Of a DNA stretch of 64,000 bases, positions 11,627 through 22,700 are shown in pieces. The notes under the pieces are model-generated. The model had not been told where the DNA came from, made no database searches, and saw only the letters and a list, made by a program, of their open reading frames with translations. Both the position numbers and the translations under genes were made by a program. This DNA comes from Glossina fuscipes (lineage: Eukaryota; Arthropoda; Insecta; Diptera; Glossinidae), in NCBI RefSeq assembly GCF_014805625.2, contig NW_023998469.1, forward strand, positions 1-64,000, given 5' to 3'. The first letter of the stretch is position 1, and each line of letters begins with the position of its first letter.

Positions 11627-12098
11627 GGCTTTAGTTTTGTCCTTTTACAGAACAAACACAACAAATAGAATTTATAAAGTTTTAATTAAAGCTAATATTT
11701 TTTTTTTTAATTTTTATGCCAAGATTACAAATTCAATCGAAATATTAAAAATTTTCAAATTAATTCCGTAAAATGCCCGCAACTGACATGAAAATCAATG
11801 TTTAATTTTTAATGAAATATTAAAAAATTTTATCAGTTTTGCAGGTAATTGCACGAACCACGTAACAGCGCAAACTTTTGAATTTATAATAAGGGATGAC
11901 AAGTAAGAAAATTATATTCGGCTATGTCCGAAATTTTTCTACCTACAATATCTTTATCTTAAATAAAAAATTATATATGAATATTTTAAAATATTGAGCG
12001 GGCTTAAGCGATTTTTTCTTATTTTTGTACAGATACATCCGATCAGGTGATCGTTGGTAATAATAATTACACAATTACAAAATCCGTTATGACAAATA
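11627..12098. other. Spacer, no gene seen
   Basis: AT-rich, contains the presumed promoter region of PTP A. A T-rich run lies at 11699-11708. No TATA/initiator pair as clear as that of ADGF was seen. Confidence 0.4.
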
Positions 12099-12554
12099 GT
12101 GTTAATAAATGATATCACGAAATTCTTAAGTAGCTTAGATGAGAGGCGGATGCAAGTGCCAACATTTTCAGCGACATTACCATTCAATCGAAAGTTATTT
12201 AAACTTGTCTGGTCAGGAAAATTACATAAGTGTGTAGATGCTAGTCCATCGTTGTATGAAGAAAATGTTGTTGCAGTTGGCTTGAATTCCCCTCTCCTAT
12301 ACTAGTATTAAATGCTAATGATGGCGAAGAAATTTCCAAATTAACACTTATGGAGAGAATCGAGGATCCTGTGCTGTTCGTAACGAATCAATTGGCTTCT
12401 AAAAATGAATCAGATGTATTTTTATAAGAAATAAACGCATGAAGTTGTATTGTAACCAAAATCAGATGTATTTTTATGTGAAATCGACTCTTCCTTGGAT
12501 GATACTAATGAAGTTGCTAGTGCAGACGAAATTAGTGAAAGAAGGAAAAGCTAG
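12099..12554 (+). pseudogene. Unrecognised coding remnant with a duplication-bounded insert
   Basis: Plus-strand frames look coding-like: MQVPTFSATLPFNRKLFKLV and VDASPSLYEENVVAVGLNSP up to a stop near 12303. A second frame then gives LNANDGEEISKLTLMERIED, NQLASKNESDVFL and TAA. A 17-base repeat (12409-12425 and 12461-12477) follows, after which the same reading resumes as SDVFLCEIDSSLDDTNEVAS and ends at TAG (12552-12554). Removing one repeat unit and the DNA between would join the second and third pieces. The composition is acidic and hydrophilic. I recognise no family. A decayed gene is the simplest reading. Confidence 0.3.
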
Positions 12555-12671
12555 CTCAGGCGCAAAAAGTGAAGCACATAAGAGCATATTGTAGAGGGCA
12601 AAATGGTATAACTTGAATTAATGAGAGAACTAAGAAGAACAACAATAGAAAAAATTAAAAAATGTCCACAA

Positions 12672-12691
12672 TAAATAAATAAATAAATAAA
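12672..12691. repeat. (AATA)n microsatellite
   Basis: Five tandem AATA/TAAA units. The surrounding stretch 12555-12769 holds no gene. Confidence 0.7.
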
Positions 12692-12769
12692 TTCATATTT
12701 GTTACATTTTTAAATTTTCAATGCTGTAGTGTCACTTATACAATACACATGAGCGGATGAGAAAGAGGC

Positions 12770-13015
12770 AGGAATTGTGAAACGTTTGCAGCAACCATAA
12801 GGAAGCTTGTTTCCCTCTCCGTTCGACTGTCAGTCTGCCTGTTTGTGTAATTTCTATGGCATACATCCTTGTCGTCTTAAACATTGAGCTGTCTTGATTG
12901 AAATTGATCGAATTCAGTCAAAGAACACGCCCGTATTACGACGTAGCCTGACGTCATAAAATGTTTTCAAAAATTACAAAAATGAGAAAAAATCAACTAC
13001 GCGTGCCTAATATTA
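12770..13015 (+). repeat. HINE-B fragment
   Basis: Contains CTGTCAGTCTGCCTGTTTGTGTAAT followed 120 bp later by GAACACGCCCGTATTACGACG, the diverged form of the HINE-B pair seen near 55420 and 55570 (CTGTCCGTCTATGTAATG; GGACACGCCTACACTACCACG). Ends are not clear. Confidence 0.45.
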
Positions 13016-13483
13016 GGGCATTACAATTTCACACTTTTGTCAAAACGTTTAGAGCATCCAGAAAGAAGCTTCAGAAATCCCATAAAGTCTAGAAAGTCTA
13101 GATTGATTATTGTCAAAAATAGACCGTTGTAGATAAGTTTATCAGTACACGTACTTGTTAACGTGTTCATGGATTTCTACTAAGTATTTCTGATCCAAAT
13201 AACTGAAGCTTTTAAGTCTTAGTCAGCAAGTTAGTCAGAAAGAGAATTATAACCTGTGCATGTTGTTATATGTTTGGACTGGGTAGAGCAACAGGTCCAA
13301 GAGAATTAAGCTTGTTCGAGTCACGATATTCCTTTGTACCTTTGAAAATCGTAATTTTCCTCTGATAATTGTAAATCGTTTTTTTTTTGTATGCAACGGA
13401 AATCTTATCTCCCAACTTTATTGTAAATTATTAAATATATATACATGTAGTGATTACAAACACATATTCTAAACGTTGCTTGT

Positions 13484-13524
<41 letters not shown>

Positions 13525-13765
13525 GTAAAGTAAGTGCAAATACTAATGGACATTGATAGAAACTTTAAGCTGATTTTAATACAAATACATTAAGAAAAGT
13601 CCATCAGCCTTCCGTGATACTTCATTCTTCGTAACGTTACCTTAGTATATTAAAACTTACACTCGATCATATCACAGCCTTGTTGTTCAGTGGACATAGT
13701 TACAAAATTGTTCTGAATTGATCGGTATTTTCATACTGAATAATAAGAATATACACTCAGGGATG
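13016..13765. other. Spacer with (TA)n tract
   Basis: No gene seen. A (TA) microsatellite of about 32 bp lies at 13487-13518. Confidence 0.5.
13487..13518. repeat. (TA)n microsatellite
   Basis: Perfect alternating TA run of about 16 units. Confidence 0.9.
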
Positions 13766-14426
13766 TTATTTTTTAAATAAAACATTTTTGAGAAATGCTT
13801 CACATGCAATTACACTTTGCTGATAGGCTTTCTCAAAGCCAGCATCATCGTGATCCTGTGAAAGAAGAAAATTAAAAATTTCATGTCCGTATTTAAATTG
13901 TCAGACGTTGCTCACAAAATAAGGATCAATGATTATGCGTTCATTTTTCGGCAAACCAAAATCGCCAAGTAATAGTATTTTGGCTTTACAATTTTTTGGA
14001 GCTAAACGTTCCAAATGATTTACATTACTCTTATCCATACCAAAAATATAATCGAATTCTTGAAAATCCACTTCTTGAATTTGTCTGCCTGAAAAGTTGA
14101 AATAAAACTTGAACGTTATAGGCGGGCAAGGCCGGCAAATTAGATACCTTGATTTGAGTAGGAGAGACCGTGCTTCGCCATGGTCCTTAAAGCTCTTGGT
14201 TCAGGAGGACAATTGACATTCCAATCGGCTATTGCGGCACTATCCACGTGCCAATTTTCGCTAAGACCAGCTTTTTTCAAGATTTCTAACATAACCGCCT
14301 CGGCAATTGGTGATCGACACGTATTACCTTACACAACGGAGTACAAATAATAATAAAACAATTGTAATATCATTTTAGGCAAATTATTTACTTACCCAAA
14401 CAAACCATTAATATCTTTTTAGCCAT
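13766..14426 (-). CDS. Low-molecular-weight protein tyrosine phosphatase B
   Basis: Minus-strand exons 14426-14396, 14327-14148, 14088-13916 and 13855-13766 join into 157 aa plus TAA, exactly the usual family length. The P-loop is C9-LGNTC14-R15-S, followed by VDSA and W-N. FDYIFGMDKSNVNHLERL is the conserved core, and the general acid is in DPYF (D125), keeping only the first of the two regulatory tyrosines. The final exon YQQSVIACEAFL is the C-terminal helix. Intron 1 sits inside the Gly codon of the P-loop, as in both neighbours, which shows common descent by tandem duplication. Intron 2 (14089-14147, 59 nt, phase 1) is absent from PTP C and is built largely from a HINE-A terminus. Start chosen because MAKKILMVCLG aligns with family N-termini. 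Confidence 0.9.
14104..14148 (-). repeat. HINE-A terminal hairpin forming most of PTP-B intron 2
   Basis: On the minus strand the exon-intron junction reads CAAG|GTATCTAATTTG and continues GCCGGCCTTGCCCGCC, then TATAACGTTC. This aligns with the HINE-A end GGTATTTAATGGGCGGCC, TTGCCCGACTATAATGTTC found at 2372-2410 and elsewhere. The 5' splice site GT lies within the element's conserved GGTATNTAAT. Confidence 0.65.
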
Positions 14427-15487
14427 TGAAATTTTGTTTGAAATATTAAAGAGAAGATGTTTTTCTAAAAATCCGAGAATTCATTTCTGATATACAGCTG
14501 ATTTTGAAAGAATCTTTAGCCTATTTGTAGAAGTGAGGGGCGTACTGATTTTCTAGTTAACTTTCTTACCCTACAATTTATATGTGCACTAAGTTTATTA
14601 TTCCATCTGAAACAATTAAAAATATAGCGGTACTTTGCTTTGGAACCCTCGACCACATACAGCGAATGTATATCTATGTATACCTTTTTTCGCTTTTAAA
14701 TTGTTAAGAAACTCAAAACAAATCTTTAGAAATTTTGCAAGGCGCCCTCCTGATGAATTGAATAAAACTTAGTCTGCAGATTTCAGCGCTAACGAATGTG
14801 ATAACTTTTATACCTTTACCTTAAAAGGCGGTATCCCAGCTTCGTCTCAAGCCAAACATTAATAATTCGAAAAGCTTTCTAATAGAACTTAGTTTATATT
14901 AAATATATGTAGCTTTTAAAAATTAAAAAAAAAGTAGTTTTCTCTGAATCACTACTTGCACCACAAAGTTATCAATATTCATTAATAATATTCATTTATA
15001 ATACATTAATATAATATTCATTAATAAAAAGTAAAAAACCTTCAACAAAAATCTGATTTGTCTCAGAACAGTTCTTTATGGCGCACGCTTCACCTGGTCG
15101 AAATATTAGCTTGTCTGTTACTAATACGTTCCTTTTCCTTTTTACAACATAAGCTAATTTGCCAAATAGGCTTTTAGGCCAGTTGCCTGAACCGCAGTCC
15201 TGCACAAGACCAAATCCTTATCGAAAATGTATCACAGCAAACTGCCCGTAGAAAAGCTGATATTTTTTCGTGACGAACTCACAATCACCGGTTAAATTTA
15301 AGTCGTTTTTTTTTATATTAAGTTAAATCGCTAAGTAACAAAATTTTTTTTTAAATTTAATAAATATAAAAATAATTTATTTAGAATTTAAAAATTCTTT
15401 TAATTCCTTAAAAATTGTCGATAAGTGTAACTGCAAAATCCGAGAACATTTACATTATTCCTGCTACGTTTTTGACTTTTTGTATAG
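14427..15487. other. Spacer between PTP B and the 15.5-kb exon
   Basis: No firm gene. A minus-strand frame at 14996-15205 preceded by a CAG acceptor (GSGNWPKSLFGKLAYVVKRK) has mild coding character but no recognised domain. The rest is AT-rich. Confidence 0.35.
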
Positions 15488-15623
15488 GTTTTCACATGTA
15501 ACAAAACCAATTCGCTTCTGGACGATACTCAGACTTCAATGCCAGCAGGGGTGGCTGTTTACGTCCTATCTATGCTAAGCTCGAATGAGCGGCGACATAT
15601 TCGGGCATGCCTTCAAGACTTAG
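15488..15623 (+). other. Possible BRCT-type exon, orphan
   Basis: An acceptor (TTTTTGTATAG, ending 15487) starts a 45-codon open exon ending at a donor TTAG|GTAAAA. It reads TSMPAGVAVYVLSMLSSNER then RHIRACLQDLG. A hydrophobic strand (VAVYVLS), a short polar turn and a helix ending LQDLG resemble the first strand and helix of a BRCT phosphopeptide-binding domain, but this is a pattern match only. No partner exons were found on either side. It could be a displaced exon or a relic. Confidence 0.25.
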
Positions 15624-16312
15624 GTAAAAAAATAGCTCTTCACTGCATAGTAGCCCGTTCGAGAACTTGGGATCTGAGCTGGAGAACATCTGCTTACTTT
15701 CCAGTGACCTAAAAGAAGAAAGTAGGAACACATATATAAAATATATATAATTATGTTTTATTTCTCATCCATACCGAGCATAACATGAGGGTTAAAAACC
15801 GTTCATCTAGACAGTAAACACAATCCCAATCGCCTTTACTTGTAATTTCTAGCTCTCAAACATTACTTTGAACAATCTCAGGAAAACGACAGCTTTACAG
15901 ACGCATATCAATAGACAATGATGCAGCACAAAGTTATGTTAAGTGGGGTCTGTTTATCGCAACAAACCACCTTCCTAACATTTTTTTTTAAATTTTTTCT
16001 TTGAATCATTTTCCTTAATAAAATCACAAAATTCCATTTACATGAGAAAATTTTTAAGAATGGATCAGCTGATATTTGATAATAGCTTTTACAATGGGAA
16101 AAAAGGTAGGATTCGGTTGACAAAGTAGAATTGTGTGTAGAGACGCTACGGAAAAATACAGCTCAGAAAAGTTTTCTGAAAGAGAACGCACTTTCATTCT
16201 CTTACTTTTTATGAAATATGCGCAAACAGCTGTTTTCCATAAACCATTCCGCGTAAATTCTATTTATTAATATCCAATTTAAAATGTATAAAAAACAATT
16301 TAAAAATATTAA
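15624..16312. other. Spacer, no gene seen
   Basis: AT-rich sequence. Short frames on both strands are not convincing. Confidence 0.5.
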
Positions 16313-16944
16313 TTATGAAACCGTGTTCGTTTTTTCTTTTTTCAAACGTTCTGCAAATGCTCTGCATGCCAATACGCATTGGTTATATACCTTAACGAAA
16401 GGTTCTTCCCCAACAAGCTAAAAACAATAACATAACACATAATTATAGAAAAAATCAACAAGTGCATTTTCTTAGTTTTTTTACTCACATAATAAGGATC
16501 TTCGATAATTTTATTGCTTTCTTCCAAACCGAAATCGCCCAATAACTTAACTTTAGCCTTCGAATTTTCGGGTGCTAGTCTTTTAAGTTCTGCTACATTA
16601 CTATTATCCATGCCGAAGATATAATCGCATTCTTTGAAATCATCTACTGTGATAATACGCGCGCGGTTTGCATAAACGATGCCGTTTTGTTCCAAAACAC
16701 TGAGAGCTCGATTATCAGGTAATAAACCTGAGTGCCACCCTCCTAAGCCAGCACTATCGACCGTCCATTCATGATGAAGCTGTTCGTATTCAAGTGCCTG
16801 TTTCATTACCGCTTCAGCGATAGGCGAGCGGCAAATATTACCTGTAAGTAAATAATGAATCACACTTTTCAAAATATTTTTTTATTTTAAGATTTTTATT
16901 AATTTTTATTAACCTAAGCAAACCATTAAAATTTTTTTTCCCAT
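16313..16944 (-). CDS. Low-molecular-weight protein tyrosine phosphatase C
   Basis: Minus-strand exons 16944-16914, 16841-16489 and 16417-16313 join into 162 aa plus TAA. This is the most conserved of the three copies: P-loop C9-LGNIC14-R15-SP, DSAGLGGWH, ECDYIFGMDNSNVAELKRL, LLGDFGLEES and the full DPYY motif (D125, Y127, Y128) with general acid and both regulatory tyrosines. The last exon YNQCVLACRAFAERL is the C-terminal helix. Only two introns are present; the exon is continuous where A and B have their second intron. It probably represents the ancestral-like copy and should be an active cytosolic phosphatase. It is the outermost gene of the tandem array. Confidence 0.92.
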
Positions 16945-18417
16945 ATTTAAAATGGAAGAAATTAATTAAGAGTTGAAGCTTATTTTTGATTGAGTTTAGA
17001 CAGCTGATTAATACTTCGTATGCAGCGCAAAGAGTAACAACAGCTGAAAATGTGTTAAAGTTAATATTGTGAGTGATGATATTATTATGTTAATATAATT
17101 TTTTCAAGATACGTTTTGGAAAATGTCTGGAAACTTAAAAACAAAAAAGAAAAAAAATTAGAACTGAAATTTCTTGCATGTTTTCTGAGATGCTGATTAA
17201 GGTACCTTCTACTATTTTCTTTGTTAAAATACACGAACGAAAAATATGGGTATAGTTAAGAGTTTCTTTGCCTTCGTAATATGCAAAAATGTGTTTATGA
17301 AAGTATACATATTGATTACCCATTATTTCGTAAAGATCGAAACATATACTTCGCTTTCTTTATGTAGATGTGGTCAGAATTTTAAGACTTAAAGTATTCT
17401 TATCTAAGTTTTAATATATTGGGATCTTTTCGGGTTTACTTTAATGACACCCAAAAAATTTACACATCGAATAGAATACTAAAAATTTTGAAATACTTTT
17501 TAACTTGTTACATTCACGACAGAGGATGGAAGATATACTAATTTCGTAGGTTTCTCTAAGGTAGGAGCGAAAGGCCAGCACATAGAATACAAAATATATT
17601 TGACTAGTCTATAAACCTTGGAATTTCCCTTCTATATGTTGTTGTACTTCTAAACGTTGTAGATTGAAATCGAAAGTTACAAAACTACTTAAATAAATTC
17701 TGTTTTTAGGAATTAAGAAGCAGTTAAAAACACTCAACAGTTTGATTCATAATACGTCTCAATTTACTAGCAAATTTACTCGGATAAAATAGAAAGATTG
17801 ATAAAAAAAAAGTCGTTCCAATTGCGTTTCGAACATTTTCGTTTTTTTTTGGAAAATAAAGGAAGAATATGCATAGACATTTGTACCAGCTACTGGGCAT
17901 TAAAATGCTTAATCATGGCGGCGGATATTGTCAGCGTTAAAGATATATTCCGTTTGAATTTTTATAGCTTAACTCATTTTTAAAATGTGTATAGCGATGG
18001 CCCCGTAAAAAGCGACGACTATCAGTCTCTTTTAAAGGATTATTCTTGAATTAACCAACATAGTCTCTCTAACGCAGTATTAAGCCCTATAGAATTCGTT
18101 CGGAATGAATAAAAACCTTGAAAACTTTTTATTTTTCTTCTATTAAGGTCTTCGTACCGCGTTTAGGATTTGACATTGGGTCCCAAATTTTATTTTCTTT
18201 TTAAATTTGTTCATTAGATCAAATTTGAAAATCGATTGAGCAAATTAATCTCAGAATTAATCCACAATCAATTACAAAGTTACAAATAAGTAAAAGGACA
18301 GGTCTAAACAGGTATATGGGATGAGGTTTACTCCTGAAGGGGTTTTATCTGCCTTCGGTACAATTAAATCTGAATAGAAACTAAGTTTTTAATAATTTTA
18401 CTTCGAATTTTGTTTCA

Positions 18418-18452
18418 TATATATGTATATATATATATGTGTATATATATAC
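18418..18452. repeat. (TA)n/(TG) microsatellite
   Basis: Interrupted TATATGTATATA run. Confidence 0.85.
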
Positions 18453-20298
18453 TTTCAAAGTTTGTGGCATTTAGCATTTCCAGCGCAAACTTGTAAAAAA
18501 TTTTTGCATGAAAAACTCATTAAAATTTCAAGACTACTTAGCTTCGGTTGAAATTGTTTTCATATATGTGCGCTACAAAGGTTCATCACCCCTGCTTCAT
18601 CAACGGTTGACATTTACTTTCATACATTGAACAGAAACTATGCAATTGTGTGTATAACAACTGAAGAGGACATTCGACTACGCACATACATGCACACTTG
18701 CTTAAATATAACTTTTAGTAGACGAATGTGTACAAACGGTTGCACAATGAAGTGAATAAGCGATATGCGTTATATATTCAAATGAAAATTCAAAATAAAA
18801 TTCTACTGTTCACTGTTTAAAAATAAGGAAGAGAATTAGTAAATCACTTCGGCTTGTTATCTTAAAGATTCAGCGATAAATTTATCAGGCATTAGGTGGT
18901 AAGAGAAATATTATTAAAATATTTAATCGCTACCTTAACAGCTTGATCGTTATGAAATACAATGCTTTACTCTCGTTACACATTATTCGAAGCACGATTA
19001 GCAGGTTCGATTATTTTGAGTTTGTCATTACGTTTGTGACTTCTAAAGACATGTGTCAATAATAGCATTGTAGTCTGTGGGATGATTAATTTTCTCACGC
19101 ATGTAAAAGAATCGGCAAAGTGTGAAATCGAAGGTAAAGCAAAATTCGAAGGTAAACCGAAAAGCGTCCATAACATTTTCGTCAACAATGGTTTGTGGAC
19201 TCTGAGCATGCATCAACGTCGCTTTATGGGCCGCTTTAAATGGCGGCCAAACATTTTATGGTTTTGACATTTTTCTGCACTCTTTCGGAATAATAGGCTA
19301 ATGGAAGAATAGACAAAGGAATCAACGAACCTGCCCATTGCCAATAGCATAAAGAGTGAGTAAAACGCCATTCACAGCTCCTCGTAAGTGAGGAGAATGA
19401 GACGCATCACCCACAGATAATTGATATAAAACAGGTGAAAATTATAGTGAAACACGACTCACCATTAAGCCGTCAATAGCGTTCGCCCAACGTTCTAAAT
19501 CAGGACAGAAATAACTCTTCCTTGCGGGCTTTTGACCTATGTAATACTATATTACTTTCAGAATCGTAGCAAAATGGCAACACATCAGATGTATCTATTG
19601 TTCACATTTCTTCAAACTTTCACGGTCGGGGAAAAAAATGTCAATATGACAGTAAATCTATTCGTATGTGTCATATATGGCCTTTCATACGGATATCATC
19701 AATATATAACTGACATTTGGATTCATAAGTCCCAAGAGAAATAGTCGAACAAGCTCTCAATGAATCAAACAAATGTTGCTGGATCGATTGTTATAATGTT
19801 TGGACTGAAATTGATCCAATTGATGTGAACGATGCTTATTTTCCGCAAAATGCCATAGATCTGTGATTCACATAAATGTATGTGGTGTAGAGTACACAAG
19901 AATTTTCTTATAGCGAATAAAGTTTTTCTTTTCTATTTGTGGATAACATGTCTAGGTAAAGTTTGACTGACATTAATATAACAAAAATTTGTTATACGTA
20001 GTTAGTTGTACATAGTTCTAAAAGCGATGCTTTGTTTGAATTGAATATCAAACGTAAAGTGGTTGGCGTGTGGTGTTAGCGTTAAAATGGCGTCTGGTAT
20101 TGATTTTGTAAAATTGCCAATTTTCCTACAGCAAAGTGCTGCTTCTCGTTCTCTATGTAACGGTTGTTCTCTTCACAAGTGCACTTCAGCCTCTACTCAA
20201 GTAGCCATAATACCGTATCAAGGATTTCCATAGAAATACAAGAACAATTTGCACAAACGAAAAAAAGATGTCAAACGCACGAATAACTGGATGTAGAT

Positions 20299-20317
20299 AC
20301 ACATACACACACACACA

Positions 20318-20353
<36 letters not shown>
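20299..20353. repeat. Compound (CA)n-(TA)n microsatellite
   Basis: About nine CA units, a short break (TGTACA), then about 16 TA units. Confidence 0.9.
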
Positions 20354-20355
<2 letters not shown>

Positions 20356-20799
20356 CAATGAAAGGCTTAAAGAACGAGTAGTAAAATCATCCGACTCAGA
20401 GTTTCATTGAAGCCGCCTCAATAGAGTTAAAGAGTTGGTTTAAATCAAATTAAAAGTTATAAGTAATAAAACTACGGTTAAAAAGCTCGAAGAAAAACAC
20501 TTAGCTACTTAAACGTATTCAAAGGAAAAATAATTGTAGTGTAATTGAAGTCATTTCCACTTTCATTCGTTGAGCATTGGTAGAAAATCTTTTTTCTCTT
20601 TTATTCATTGTTTCACTTGTTTTGGAAATGAATTTTAGCGAAACTGGAAAAGTTTTTTTATTTTATTTTTGATAATTCCGCTTCACTCTTGTTGTCTTAC
20701 CTAAACCTGATGATAGTGTTAACATACTGTCGCCATTTAAATTTTCACATATCGCGCAGACAAACCGCACCTCAACCCCACCAAATAATTTTTTTATTT

Positions 20800-21660
20800 T
20801 TATGTCCTACACGCCGCTCTAATGGTTAAAAGTATGTTAAGTTTGTGCGGATCTACGGCATATCCAAGATATCTTAAGCTAGATTATACTTTCCATCTGT
20901 CTGATGTCTATGCGTTGAGGCTTTTTAAAGGATTTAATATGCTGACGTGGGCGAAATTTACTGAAAATATTTTGAGTCAAACCGTTTCCGCGACCATTTG
21001 CCATATAACGCCTTATTTTGAAAATTTTGTTTTATGAAAAAAAAACTGCAATTTTCAAAATTTTTCGACAAAAATCGGCGAGTCTTAGTATCCATTATAA
21101 GCTAAATTGTGTAAATGCGATAAGTTAATAAGCCACCTCCGGGTATCTTTTCGATAAAAAGTAAATCTTTTAAATTGATACAAGTAGGAAAGCTATATTC
21201 AGTCGTCATCGAATCTTTTACACCCATTATCGTGATAATAAAAAAGAATTTTTATACTTTCTAATATTGAAGAAAGCAAGAATTTTGTAATGATAAAAAT
21301 TGGCCGATAAAATGATAAAAATTGATCCTTTGATATAAAAGTTAATTGTTTTACATCTGGACCATATATGTTCACTTTCTATATTCCACCGCATGTAAGG
21401 CTTTCATATGGCAACACAGTCTAAATTTTATTATTCTCACCTTAGTGGGTAGCGGTAGGTAACCAATAAAAAGATCTTTGACCAGAAAATTAACTCTGTT
21501 AAGTTTGGAGGGATCGGTCCACATCGTGGCAACCATCCGATATAAAGGCTGCCATAAAGTCAAAGTAAAATTTTTGTTATTCCATTAAGAAAATAAAAGA
21601 AAAATTCCGTCAAATGGTCTAGACGATTTGACGGTCGGCCTTGTCCAACTATAATGCTTT
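20800..21660 (+). repeat. HINE-A element, diverged
   Basis: Begins with AAGTTTGTGCGGATCTACGG, contains CCATCTGTCTGATGTCTATG and CCATATAACGCCTTATTTTG, and ends near 21655 with ACGGTCGGCCTTGTCCAACT followed by ATAATGCTTTC. The terminal stem is the HINE-A hairpin. No coding frame. Confidence 0.6.
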
Positions 21661-22149
21661 CAAATCTTTTTTAAATCTTTTATTTGCTTTTTCTGTTAAT
21701 TGATTTCCCGCCTTTTTTTTCTAAAAATTCTGTCATTGGAAGGTTAGGAAATTAAGCAAAGAAGATAAATGCAACCATGATATCCAAGCAACCGCCCACA
21801 AAATCGTATGAAACCACTAATTACTTACAATCGATAAATGCTGCGCCTTTATTGAGTTAACGTCGATGTCGCTTTGTTTGGAAATTTAAAATTTGAAAAA
21901 GAAAAAATTTAGAACAAAGATAGTTTTTGTTCACATTGCAAGCATATAAAGCGAATGCATTGATATAATAGCTTTAGAAATAAGTCCTCATCGGCTTCAT
22001 TTTGTAAAAAAGCGCTTATTTCAAGAGGACGACAAAGTACAACGACGAAGTACAAGAAGATCAATCACGGTAGCGATTGACAAAGAAATGTTCTTCTTCT
22101 TTAATAACACAAATACTTCGTAATTGATTTCTCGAGTCATGGATTCTGA
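21661..22149. other. Spacer, no gene seen
   Basis: AT-rich; nothing recognised. Confidence 0.5.
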
Positions 22150-22700
22150 AATTATAAAAGAATCTGAATCGATTTAAGCACGCCCTTCTGTTGTAAACAT
22201 TATCCTGGCCGCAAAACGAGGCTATCTTACGCAAATTGGTATTTAAAATAGTCTAAATCGGACGAAGGACCCGCCTACTGTACCACGTAACACCGAGAAC
22301 ACTTCCGGTTTTCCAAGGGAATAAAAAATTCATTTTTTCTTTATTAATTATAAATTGTAGCAAATAAAACAAAACAAAAACAAAAATTTGAACATAATAC
22401 CTGTACAAAAGTATGAAAAACTGAACGCGCCTATCCAGCCATAAAAAACATAAGTTCCTGGCCAATTTCAAATTCTGAATGCACCTAAGCATATCCATCT
22501 GTTCACCTGTCCATCGGTCCGTCTGCTCAATTGTGTCTTATCTGTGGTAAACACTTTTGTAAAGGAATTTGAAAATGGCCTAAGCCGGCCAAAGCACGTC
22601 TACGCAATAAAAACTATGAACGTCTTTATTTTCCGTGTGCAGAGCCGGTGCCAAGTAGAATATGTGAGCGACCAGTCGGTCAGCGAAGTGTTAAATCCGA
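22150..22700 (+). repeat. HINE-B element, partial
   Basis: Shows both conserved HINE-B blocks: GTAAACATT..CTGGCCGCAAAA with GACCCGCCTACTGTACCACG (22185-22290), then CATCTGTTCACCTGTCCATC with TCTTATCTGTGGTAAACACT (22494-22554) and CAAAGCACGTCTACGCAAT. Both element ends are lost. Confidence 0.5.

Larger units (their letters stand above)
16945..20798. other. Long spacer, no gene seen
   Basis: AT-rich intergenic or intronic DNA with only short frames. TA/TG tracts lie at 18418-18452 and CA/TA tracts at 20299-20353. No coding or RNA signature was recognised. Confidence 0.5.
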
